Shown one piece after another: positions 45,861 to 59,316 of a DNA stretch of 64,000 nt. The translations under genes were made by a program, and so were the position numbers. The stretch's first letter is position 1; every line of letters starts with the position of its first letter. Origin of the DNA: Diphasiastrum complanatum (lineage: Eukaryota; Streptophyta; Lycopodiopsida; Lycopodiales; Lycopodiaceae); the NCBI GenBank assembly GCA_029204225.1, contig CM055096.1, positions 32,790,487 to 32,854,486 of the forward strand, read 5' to 3'. Below the pieces are notes generated by a model. That model made no database searches and was not told where the DNA came from. It worked only from the letters and a program-made list of their open reading frames with translations.

Positions 45861-46429
45861 AAAAAAGAAAAAAAATTAAAAACAGAATTCACGGATGGGA
45901 AAGCCCGGCTCCTCGGCTCTTCCACCCCCGGAATACTGTGCCCCAAAATCCTAAAAAAACCTAAAAATCAACGCACACTCTCTCTTCACATTCTCTCTCT
46001 CTCTCTCTCTCTCAACTCACCTTCTATCTGATCGACTTTGGGGACAATAAGGAAGTGCGATGACAAATTGATTGTGAATCCGTGCAAAATCAGGTGCGCT
46101 ATAAATCCAGCCTCCGCCCAGAGCCACAGCACAGCGCAGAGAGGAAAAGCAAGATGCCACCAGCTAAAAGTGTAGCAAACACCAACACTAATTCCCTTTC
46201 ACTCAGATGCTCGATCCTTCGTTGCTTCTCCTCGCTCACGCTCTCTCTCTCTCTCTCTCTCTCGACGTACGTTCCAGAATACAGCCTCTTTTTCTCCCCT
46301 GTCAACTGCACACGTCAATGCGTTCCAATCAAAACGCTTAAAACGCGTTTTGGGGGTGGGTGGAGCCTCACGTGAGGCTGAGGCCCTGGTGGGATCTGCA
46401 CCACACGTTTTTTTTTTTTTATATATAGA

Positions 46430-46900
46430 AAATTGGCTGCCCGTATCCGCGTGTCTGGGCAACGAAAATTTGACCCATAAGCATTTTTGGTAGATTACCT
46501 AGACGGTATATAACTAAACTCTCTATCTCCCCTGCATGTTCGTGTGGCTGGGCGTGGCGGTTGACCAACACCTTGCCTGCAGTTGCCTAGCGCCCACTTG
46601 AGCTTTGAGCCTTGGCTAAGGCTGCCCGGCACCTTGCCCGGTACTAACCGTGTTACCCAGCACCATTACTGGGGTGCCCGCAGCCGCCACCCCCAAAAAA
46701 TGGGCGCATTGATATTTTTGACAGGCACCGCAAGCCCGCCACGCGTCAACTAGCAGGAGCCATCGGGGCCAAATGCATCGCACACGCAGCCCGTGCTTGA
46801 AGCCCCAACGAGGTGGAAGGCCCCAGTCCTGGGGCCTTCCTCGCCCTCGGGCAGGGCTTCGACCCGCATCACGACGTAATGTGAAGTCTACAAAAATTTT
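46430..46900. other. GC-rich island with a strong hairpin
   Basis: Base composition departs clearly from the AT-rich surroundings. At about 46826-46849 there are perfect 11-bp arms GAAGGCCCCAG / CTGGGGCCTTC around TC, inside a longer imperfect stem bounded by AAGCCC and GGGCTT. No coding frame recognised. Confidence 0.55.
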
Positions 46901-47234
46901 CTTCCATGCAGAAATGAACGTCAACTGTCACAAGCGAAAAATGCGAGAACTACGAAAAGTGCGAAGGTCTTCGCCAAAGTCATTTCCTTAACTTTTAAGG
47001 CATCTGGCATTTTGCGAAAAAGCTGAAGTGAGAGAAAATCCCGAAAATGCCGACATTGAGAGCCGTTTCCGAGTAGTTATGCAGACTATGTAAAAACACG
47101 AAGAAATCTGCAAGTCTTGACGAAAATTAAAATGTCGATTAGTCGATTAGTAGGAGAATAATCCAACACTCGTTAATCTGTTACTCAATCGAGAAATCAT
47201 CCCATAACTCTGTGAACCAACCTGAAAACAAAGT

Positions 47235-47240
<6 letters not shown>

Positions 47241-47333
<93 letters not shown>
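47241..47333. repeat. Compound (CT)31(CA)n microsatellite
   Basis: CT run 47241-47302 switching to CA 47303-47333 with one interruption. Confidence 0.97.
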
Positions 47334-47888
47334 CCCATCAGAGTATTGTTTTAGAGAGATTGTGCATTTGTAAACATTCAGCCATATACACTCTTTGAGA
47401 CTTATAATACTCATTCTAGTACACTAAACATTGTCATGTCATCTCATTTGCATTATTTTCTGTTTTCTTTTCAGTCGGGTCTTTTGTAGGTAAATAACTC
47501 ATAGATTGATTTAATTTATGATTGATCGTGTATGTTGATAATGCTGCTTTTGATCTGACTTGATACCACACTTTCACATTTAAACGAATCTTTGTGTGTC
47601 TATGGAATCGATAGTTCTGATCCTCACAACTTTGAAACTTGGATTAAGTAGAGCTACCATTGAATTATCGAAGATAGCTCAAATTCGATAGACATGGTTC
47701 ATGCACCGACAAATTCATCCAGGGTCATTCGAATTCCCAACATGATTTCAGAGCTTAATATGTATCAATTGTCTAATTGGAGCAAACATTATCAAAATGT
47801 TTCTTGTTCTGATATAGAGTAAGCATTCACTAAATTGTTTTGAAGTCATACAATCAACTACCTGCATAGACATGTCCTGAATTTCCTA

Positions 47889-48176
47889 ATGGATTCTCAA
47901 TCAAAGTCTGGTCTAGTTATAGATAGGCTTGATGGATCTAATTACCATCTATGGAAATTCAAGATGAAAGTTGTGTTGATGGCCAAAGAACTATGGGAGA
48001 TAGTCGCTGGTATTGAACTAGTTCCCAGTGTTGATGAGCAGGCCATTTTTAAATGGAAACTCAGAGATGGTAAGCCTTTTGCTTTAATCACTCTCAATAT
48101 TTCTGACACGCAGATTGGTCATATCAGACAAGCCCAATTCTCTAAAGAAGCTTGGCTAAGCACGCTTTACGAGTGA
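47889..48176 (+). pseudogene. Copia E gag N-terminus
   Basis: DRLDGSNYHLWKFKMKVVLM and AKELWEIVAG, then SKEAWLSTLYE: the usual N-terminal copia gag pattern. It ends prematurely. Confidence 0.85.
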
Positions 48177-48379
48177 GATACGTCACTTCGAAATTGCATA
48201 TGAGGAGAAAATTCTTTTCACTTAGAATGTTAGAAAGTGATTCTATTCGGAATCACATAAAAGCAAATAAGTTTTGATTAATGGCATTACAAAATCGGGC
48301 ACAGGAATCATACATCTATTGCTAATATGTGTAAACAATCTTTAGTTTTTGATTTTGACTATCAAACTATCAAAACATG

Positions 48380-49060
48380 TTAGACATAGTTCATTCAGAT
48401 ATTGTGGCCTAATGCAAACACCATCATCGCTTGGTGCTAAATTCTTCATTACATTTATTGACGATTATTCAAGAAGAGTCGTTGTTTATTTTATGAAGCA
48501 CAAATTTGAAGCCTTCCATTTTTTCAAATTTACAAAGAGCATGCTGACTACAAACAAGAAGAAAGATCAAAACTCTCAGAACCGACAACGACAATGAATA
48601 TATATCATATGCATTCAATGAGTATCGACAAATGGTATCGAACATCAATATGTGGCTTTCTATTCTCCTCGGTCCAATGGACTTGCAGAGAGAATCGAAT
48701 CTCCCAAATGCATGATCACTCATGCATCATTGCCTAAGTCCTTTTGGCAACATGTTGTTTCGACAATAGCTTGTGTGCAGAATCGAAGTATTACTAAAGG
48801 TTTATCAAATAACAAAACTACTTATGAAGTTTGGGCCGGATCCTAATCTTCATTATAGCATTTAAGCATTTTTGGTTGCACTGCTCATGTCCCTAAAGAC
48901 ACCAGAAAGAAACTGGATGAGCATTCTATTAAAACTATTTTTTTTGGTTATTCTTCTTTGAATGGCATGTATAAACTGTACAATCTTGTAACTTGTAAAG
49001 TTTTTACTAGCAAGGATGTTACATTTCTTGAAGATCGGTTTATAGATTTAAAGGGCAAGA
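48380..49060 (+). pseudogene. Copia E integrase remnant
   Basis: VHSDI, FFITFIDDYSRRVVVYFMKH, SPRSNGLAERIE, KSFWQHVVSTIACVQNRS, and FGCTAHVPKDTRKKLDEHS with GYSSLNGMYKLY. Split over several frames. Confidence 0.8.
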
Positions 49061-49399
49061 ACTAGGTTCTACTTGTCATTCCTATCCTGAATATGAATAA
49101 ATATTGAGATACAATTTCAATTCCTTCAAGTAGCCAGCCTATACAAGACAAAGATGAAGAATAAGAAACTGCAACTCATGAGCATCTAACACAATCGACG
49201 TAGAATCAAATTTTGCAATCAGAAGTACCTCCTAGAAGATCGACAAGAATTCGAACTGAGCCTGTCAGATTCACCAATGAATATGCTCATTATCTTCATA
49301 CGAGCCAACCACAATCGAAGAAGCACTCACACAAATTGATTCAAATCTTTGGAAGGAAGCTATAGACAAAGAATACAACTCATTGATCAAGAACAACAC

Positions 49400-50000
49400 T
49401 TGGACTGTCACTAAGTTGCCTGTAGGCAGAAAGGTTATTGACTGCAAGTGGATCTTCATGATCAAGCACAAAGTAGGTGGCAGCATCGACAAAAGGAAGG
49501 CTCGACTAATGGCAAGGGGATACTCATAGATTCCCAACGTTGACTACTTTAAAGCATTCAACCCAATGGTCAAGCACTCCTCTATCAGATTGCTGCTATC
49601 ATTCTTAGTTGCAGCCAACCTTGAGGTACATCAATTAGATGTACAAACAACATTCCTCAATGGACTCATTGAAGAGGACATCTATATGATCCAGCCAAAA
49701 GGTTATATGCTCAATGATAGAAAGGATCGTGTCTGTAAACTCCACAAGGCACTGTATGGCCTAAACAATTCTCGAGAGCCTGGTTCCATTGAATCAACTC
49801 ATTCCTTATTGAACAAGGATTTGAACCAAGCTCTATGAACTATAATGTTTATTTCAAGGCCATTCGACAATCTTTTATCATCATCACACTATATGTGGAT
49901 GATACACTGCTATTCAACAACACTATCGAACTGATAAAGGATAACAATAGAATGTTGTCTCAAGAATTTGATAGATCTCAGAGAAGCTCATTACTATCTC
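49400..50000 (+). pseudogene. Copia E reverse transcriptase remnant
   Basis: KVIDCKWIFMIKHKVGGSID, HQLDVQTTFLNGLIEEDIYM, KLHKALYGL and the catalytic LYVDDTLLF (about 49889) are visible. Stops and a shift at about 49770 separate the blocks. Confidence 0.82.
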
Positions 50001-50317
50001 GAGATCCAAATTCACAGAGACCAAAACAAGAATCTCCTCTATTTGACTCATTAGAGGTTTATCTTTAATATGCTTTTCAAATCTGACTTCATGCATCGCA
50101 AGCTTGTACATTCTCCTATGGATCAAGGTCTTAAACAATTAAAGAGCAATGTCCTCAAACTAAAGAGGAGAAGGACTATATGAAGAGATACCCATATCAG
50201 TCAATTATTGGATCCCTAATGTATGCAATGATCTCTACCAGGCCCGTGATCTTGCATATGTTGTCAACTCTTTGAGCCAATTTGTAGTAGATAGCTCATT
50301 GTAAGGAGAACGCTAGA

Positions 50318-50783
50318 TGTCAATCCTTTCGATTCAAATCAGGCTTACTTTTCTCTATCTCTCTTCTCTCTCAACAAAATAGAAACAAGATCTAATCCCA
50401 ACAATCACCAAATCCAATAAACATAAAGATAATAACAAAACATGAGAGATGGAGCAAAAAAGAAATAACAAGGACATCCAAATGCAAATTGGTAGAGTTT
50501 CTGCCTTCTTGATTGAACAAAAAAAATGAACTACAAAGTACCACTACTTATAGTGGATTTCAGGGCACTTGGCCTCAATTTCTATTTCCCAAATCCTACC
50601 TCCCTTCTTATTCGAATTTGAATTTGAGTGCAAAACCACTTTTATTAACTAGCTTGATTGTTAGACCTTGTGACATTTCATTCTTGCAAATGGCCTAAAG
50701 TCCTTTAATTAACAACTAATTAATCAAATAACCATGTGATCATCGGGTTGGACTTACACACACAAGGTGACAAAATCCTCACA
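50318..50783 (-). repeat. LTR-like sequence L1 (minus orientation)
   Basis: Bounded on the plus strand by TGTCAATCC and CCTCACA. Its reverse complement aligns with 52860 onward: GTGTGTAAGTCCAACC, GCCAAGTGCCC, a CACTATAA(A/G)TAGTGG promoter-like TATA block, TCAAGAAGG and ACTCTACCA occur in the same order. Confidence 0.7.
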
Positions 50784-52100
50784 ATTATTTAGTAATGTAG
50801 ATCTATGGTCTAACTAAGAATTAGGCTGATCTCGATATATGCAAATCCTCCAATAGAGCTTTTTTGCTAGCTTATGGTTATTTGCTATCTTTGGTTCTCT
50901 TCAACATAGATGTAATAGTTGCCTCTATTTCTTTACTTTCTTAGCTTGAATTGAGAGGTTTGGCACATGAACTTTGTGGTATCATAGTCTAAGATTCATT
51001 AATCATTTTGTTCAACATATTTCTCATCTCATTTGATGATTTTATTGTTGTTTGAGCTTTCTTTTTTCTAGTATTTTAGTTTTAAATTTTTTTTTGATGA
51101 CTAATATTTTGTTTTCAGCTTTAGTTCCATTAACATAGCCTTATAGAGTTCTTTTTGAGCTTTCATTTGCACCAATTTGCAAGCTATTTGGGTAAGAGAA
51201 TCAAAAGTTATTGCAATTGTTCTAGAAGCTATCAAAATAGGTCATTATGATTTGGTTTCAAATTTGTTTGAATTTTTTAGATTTTATTTTAGTGATCTCT
51301 TTTAATTTATTTACGTACATCTATAAAATTTTCTCTTATCCATATGGTAGGTGATTTGGATTAGTATTACAAAAGTTATGGCAATTCTTGTTTAGTAGTT
51401 TTCTTTTTGCTAGTTTATTTTCTTGAAATTTTTTAGACATGTTCTATTACAAATTTGACCTATCCAATCACATTCAATTAATGATCTAATATTATTTGTT
51501 GATAAAGATTGTTCTTAGCTTTCTAGAGGTACTAAGTTTTCTTAATTTGGATTAGAATCAAGAGAGTTATGATCAATTTAGTGAAGTTGGGTTAAAATTG
51601 GTAGAAAACTTATTTTTTCTTCTATATTTTGGTGTGTGAGAGAAGCACTTCAAATTTTCATTTTGAATTTCTTTTCCTTTGCAAAATATTTTCTAATCTC
51701 TCATCTTGAAATTTTAGTCCAAAACAAATGCTTGCACTGTGACTACGCAAGTATTCTAGGTGTTTTTTGTTGTTTTATTTTTTATCATGTAATATTTTTA
51801 TTTTTTTTTAAAATCGCATGTGCGAGATAATTGATAGTAATAAAAAACATTTAAACATAAAATTTGCATAGCATACTCATCTTCTCTCATCGTATTGACT
51901 TTGACTTTTAAGTGCATGGAAAAAGCTTATCAAGAGCTTATTTTGAGCAAATTTTCCTACATAAATGAAATTCAGATTTTCCATACAAAAGTGTCTAAGA
52001 GTTGATTCTCCTTTTGCATTGAAATTTTCCATTTATTATAATTTCTCTACCCATGTGTTCAACTTAGTGGAGCCATAGCCCACAGGTCCCATATAGCTTT
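50784..52100. other. AT-rich, nothing coding recognised
   Basis: T-rich low-complexity sequence, possibly the eroded leader of the gag relic that follows. Confidence 0.4.
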
Positions 52101-52129
52101 TAGTTCTTGTTCTCTTTCGATTCACAAAA

Positions 52130-52650
52130 TGGATTCTAATTTTAATTTTGAACATGGATATGAATGATCAATCTAATTATGAGTATGAAGATCAGTATGA
52201 GGAGCATAGTGATGGTGAATCACATTAGTATGGACAATATGATACATATGGAGACCATATGGAATGTTATGAAGGCCATTCTAATCAATATAAAGATCAA
52301 CTAGTGTATTAGTCGAATTAACCTAATACAAGTGTTAGCTTTTATAACAGTGACAATGATGACGAGCCAAACTTATGTCAATCGAAATGTCATTACTACT
52401 AGCATCCTCATATGAATCAATCTTTTCAGTTTATTGTAAAAACAACGATGATGCAAAGTCAACATGATTTCTACAAGTTCAATGGTAGAATCACTCATGT
52501 GAATATGAGAAAATGGTCGGATAACTTTGACAAGTATTTTTGATATCATCCTACCAATGATCACGATAAGGTTATGTTCATGGGAACATACGTTGACGGA
52601 TCTACAAAAAATTGGTGGTAATATTGGATGCAATGTAAAGACCTTGGCAA
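52130..52650 (+). mobile_element. Ty3/gypsy gag relic
   Basis: Read with several stops: an acidic/tyrosine-rich N-terminal stretch, then DFYKFNGRITHVNMRKW, DNFDKYF, DHDKVMFMGTYVDGSTKNWW. The F-x-G ... W ... F-x-x-Y-F ... KV ... G-x-A/S-x-x-WW pattern is that of gypsy capsid (retrotrans_gag). Confidence 0.6.
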
Positions 52651-52859
52651 CTTGTCAAAGTCAATTCGGAAGTCACCATGCTCAATATTGGATGCAATAT
52701 TCCTAGCAAACATCTTCTATTTGGAACTATGACCACGACAAGCAATGGGCCCATCTGGCTATGAGAAAATAAATTTAATATAATTTTTGGGCGTTTGGTG
52801 GTACATCTTAAATCATACCTTGTACAAAGATCAGTAAGATCTTAGATCAATTGAAGAAG

Positions 52860-53239
52860 TGTGAGGGATTTGGCATGCCATGTGTGTAAGTCCAACCTAG
52901 TGATCACATCAATATTCCATTGAATAGTTAGAAATGAAAGTGATTTTAGGGTCATTGTGGGAGTTAAATTGATTAGAGGCCTAAAAATCAAGTTAGTAAA
53001 TAAAGGGTATTTCCCACCTCTTTTAGAATTCAAATAATAAGGGAGGTAGGAGTTGGCCAATAGCCAATGATGCCAAGTGCCCATTCTTCACTATAAATAG
53101 TGGCATCATCTACTACATTTTTTGTATTAAATCAAGAAGGGTGGAGACTCTACCATTTTGGCAATTGGATATCCTTACTTCTCCTTCGCTTATGTTTTTT
53201 GCTATTTTAATATTGTTGGATTTGATTGTTATTGTTGTG

Positions 53240-53327
<88 letters not shown>

Positions 53328-53553
53328 AATTTGATGTTGGGATGGATGTTAAATTGTATTTAGGCATGGTGGTTTTGGCATGATTGTGATGTTTGGATGG
53401 ATGTTAGATTGTATTTAGGTATGGTGGTTTTGGCATAGTAGGGTTAGATTTGCATTTTGTGGTGTTTTAGGATTATTTTTGATGATTTGACTGATCTTGA
53501 TTGCAACTTCTACTTGTAACCACTTGAGATTAGCAAGTAGAGAACGAGAGACA
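52860..53553 (+). repeat. LTR-like sequence L2 (plus orientation)
   Basis: Starts TGTGAGGGATTTGG after a purine-rich TTGAAGAAG and ends about GAGAGACA, followed by CTATCAGTGC, which loosely resembles a PBS. It contains CACTATAAATAGTGG (TATA), the GA array at 53243-53324, and a 57-bp tandem duplication (about 53335-53445). Related to L1 in opposite orientation. Confidence 0.65.
53243..53324. repeat. (GA)41 microsatellite inside LTR L2
   Basis: Uninterrupted. The corresponding position of L1 has only a short GAGAGA-rich stretch, so the array expanded in one LTR copy. Confidence 0.97.
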
Positions 53554-56590
<3,037 letters not shown>

Positions 56591-56599
56591 TCTTCAAAT

Positions 56600-57140
56600 T
56601 ATTTTGGACAACATGGATTTGAGTAAGTTAAGTCACCAGGGTTAGCATAGCATGGATTTGCTATAACACGTGCACACATGTCTGCACCATTTTTTTCTAA
56701 AGATAAGCAATATATACGGTGAAAACTATTCATACTTATGCTTTAAACAAAATGAATTGATACGAACCAATGCCCAAAAACTGATCAGCATGACACTCGC
56801 CCTGATACCGTAATGGCACGACTTGGCCTATCGCTAAAAGACCTTCTTTGCATTTGGGAAGACTGGACTATGATTTAAAATGCTAATTATGCTGATAAGT
56901 AGTATAACTTCTTTTGGGCATGGATAACAACTAACGCTCAACTATGACACCTGCCTTCCCCATTGTACTAACTCGTGCGGTTTTGTGTTGTGGGATGGTG
57001 GCAGGTATTTGCTGGGCGTTTTGAAAGTGGTTATGCTTTATGGTGCTTTACAGTACTGTATTTTACTTTTCAGCTATATTGTACCTTGTTGGTTTATGAA
57101 TAAAGGCTTTAGTCTTGCTTTGTCAAGACGAACTATGTGA

Positions 57141-57237
<97 letters not shown>

Positions 57238-57240
57238 GGA
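56600..57240. repeat. Diverged direct repeat, copy 1
   Basis: Aligns with 58150-58760 in the same order: CATGGATTTGCT, ACTGATCAGCATG, GCCCTGATAC, GCATGGATAACAA, CCTTCCCCATTGTACTAACTC, GTGTTGTGG-ATGGTGGCA, and CTATGTGA-ATTCTCTC at the end. It contains the (TC)46 array 57144-57235 at its 3' edge. Confidence 0.75.
57144..57235. repeat. (TC)46 microsatellite
   Basis: Uninterrupted. The equivalent position of the second repeat copy (58728-58749) has only a short imperfect CT run. Confidence 0.97.
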
Positions 57241-57399
57241 CTCTATTTGATGCAATCATACTTATGTATATAAGAACAATAAAGTTCGTATGGAATTATA
57301 CCCAGGGTTTTCATATTGACGTAATTACTCTATTTTTTCACGGAAATAACTTTATTGTTGACATAATTATGTGAAAAAGCTTATTAACGTCAACCAAAA

Positions 57400-57705
57400 G
57401 TGACCTTTTTATGACACTTGGACCGGTTTGGCCGGTGCATTAGCCCACCGGGGGCTTTACAAAGAGGCCCGGCGGGACCCGTCGGGCTTTACAAAGAAGC
57501 CCGTCGGGGGCCTACCATTGCGCTAGTACATGCAATATTTTACCTTCATAGCAAGTCGGTGGGCCCGGTGAGATCCTTTGTAAAGCCCGGCAGGTCCCGC
57601 CGGGCCTCTTTATAAAGCCTGACGGGTAACCTATTTGGCAGGTTTTGGCCGGTGAAACGTAAACACAAACATTATTAACGTTCCAGGGCACCAAAAATAA
57701 CCCTT
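57400..57705. repeat. Foldback (MITE-like) element with GC-rich arms
   Basis: Inverted arms around 57448-57503 and 57570-57625. A 44-bp core shared by both arms (GGCTTTACAAAGAGGCCCGG and onward) has about four mismatches. Outer flanks also pair loosely (TTTTTATGACACTTGGA with TTCCAGGGCACCAAAAATAA). GC-rich in an AT-rich context; no ORF. Confidence 0.8.
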
Positions 57706-58149
57706 AAAATTTTCAAATTTCACTGTACGTAATTACGTTCTTGAAAACCCTAATTATCTGGTTTTTGCCCTACCAATAGATATGTTGTCTTATTTTCTCC
57801 CAGAACTTATACATTGAGAGGGGCCTTTTCGAAATCTGTGAAGGCTTTCTCAATAAGTATCCTTTGTACGATGGAGATTGCTACACCTATTAGGTCCAAG
57901 ATCTAACGGTGTGCATTACAGTTGGTTTGCTGCCCCAAGATGACCTCAATAAAGTATAAGAAAATGATAGGAACAACACAGTTCCACTCTTCCTCTTGAC
58001 ATCTTTTGCTTTCTCTTCTCTTATGCCAACAGATTACGCTTGCGTTATAAAAAGTAGAACGATGCAATTATAAGGTGTGGAACTATTAAGTAGACAAACT
58101 ATGATTGCAACTAATATGCTAGATTTGTAAATGGGTTTGGTTCATCAAA

Positions 58150-58760
58150 GCTTGAATGGCATGGATTTGCTTAAGCTTAATAGCACTCGGACTCACGTAA
58201 GGCTTCATATAGTTCAATGGGTTAGTATGACACGGATCTGCCGTGACACGTAATGTTATGCATGAACCATACTTGTTGTGCACTTTTGGAATGAGAATGA
58301 TAGCTTCATACATATGTTAAGTCACTCTTGGAATTTCATACATTGCTTATGTCCTAAAACTGATCAGCATGGCTTTTGCCCTGATACGATTTTGTAAGTT
58401 AGGGCAGAATGTATTGCTAGTAAGTAGGCTTGGTTGGAAAGATTGGACGAATGTTATGCAATTAAATTTATGTTGATAAAGTATTGAATCTTGTTTCGGA
58501 CATGGATAACAAATGATGCTTAGCTATGACACATGTCTTCCCCATTGTACTAACTCGTGTGGTTAATTTGTGTTGTGGAATGGTGGCAAGTAACAACTGA
58601 GTATCCTAAAACTTGCTTTATTTTATGGTACCTTGTATTGTATACAGCTTTGTTTTAACCTGTTATGTTATAAAATAAAAGGATTCAAAAGTTTGGTCTT
58701 GACTTGTTAAAAGGGACTATGTGATATTCTCTCTTTGTCTCTCTCTCTACATGCACTTAG
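58150..58760. repeat. Diverged direct repeat, copy 2
   Basis: Second copy of 56600-57240, about 1.57 kb downstream. The foldback element lies between them. Confidence 0.75.
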
Positions 58761-58924
58761 AATAGGTGCCAACTTTTGTAGTTGCTACTAGAAAGGGTTG
58801 CACATAACCACTATGCTACTTTGAATAGGTGCCACTAGGAAGGGATGCACATAAGGTCTTTGAACAAGTGCCAACTTCTATAGCTACTACTAGGAAGGGA
58901 TGCACATAACCACTAAGCTACTTC
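58761..58924. repeat. Three-copy degenerate tandem repeat
   Basis: Units start at (T/A)AGGTGCCA or AAGTGCCA (about 58763, 58828, 58867) and contain CTA(C/G)(T)AGGAAGGGATGCACATAA. The middle unit is shortened. Confidence 0.7.
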
Positions 58925-59223
58925 ATGATTGTTTAGCATTTTGCACATGTGATACACACTTTTTGGGAGATGCATACTTCCTACTTTTGACAATGTTGTT
59001 TTCTCTCTATTGTAGACAATTATATAGATATCTTAAATGAAGATGTGATCATGTATGCTCCTACACCATGTAATATAGGTACTTGCCAGAAATTACCGCC
59101 CATCTTCTATAGGCTGCATGGAATCGATTGCGTGGCCAAGCCAACCCACCATCTCAAAAGAACCTTTTAAGGTCGCTTTTACAAATCAAAATTAGACACC
59201 AAAGAATTGAAAACCTTGTAACC

Positions 59224-59225
<2 letters not shown>

Positions 59226-59270
<45 letters not shown>
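59226..59270 (+). promoter_or_regulatory. (TC)22 tract before the SPAG1-like start codon
   Basis: A pyrimidine array ending about 46 bp upstream of the ATG, followed by TCTATCTCTCTCGAACGCGCGCAC. A plausible transcription-start or 5'UTR pyrimidine patch. Confidence 0.4.
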
Positions 59271-59272
<2 letters not shown>

Positions 59273-59316
59273 CACATCCATTGCGATCTATCTCTCTCGA
59301 ACGCGCGCACTGAACG

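Larger units (their letters stand above)
47743..50290 (+). mobile_element. Copia relic E
   Basis: A degenerate PBS (TGATTTCAGAGC) at 47743 follows a CA that may end a 5' LTR. gag starts at ATG 47889; protease is deleted or unreadable. Integrase pieces lie at 48380-49060, RT at 49400-50000, and an RNase H start at about 50200, after which the element is cut by the LTR at 50318. Numerous stops. The 5' LTR start was not resolved. Confidence 0.8.

Noticed and set aside
46980-47140. Organelle DNA insertion or small RNA gene
   Set aside because: The words look conserved, but no tRNA or rRNA fold or organellar gene could be recognised.
53141-53383. Long ORFs of alternating Glu-Arg or Ser-Leu (also at 42919, 43454, 47147, 55005, 57074 and 59128)
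   Set aside because: These are translations of (GA)n/(CT)n microsatellites in either strand, not genes.
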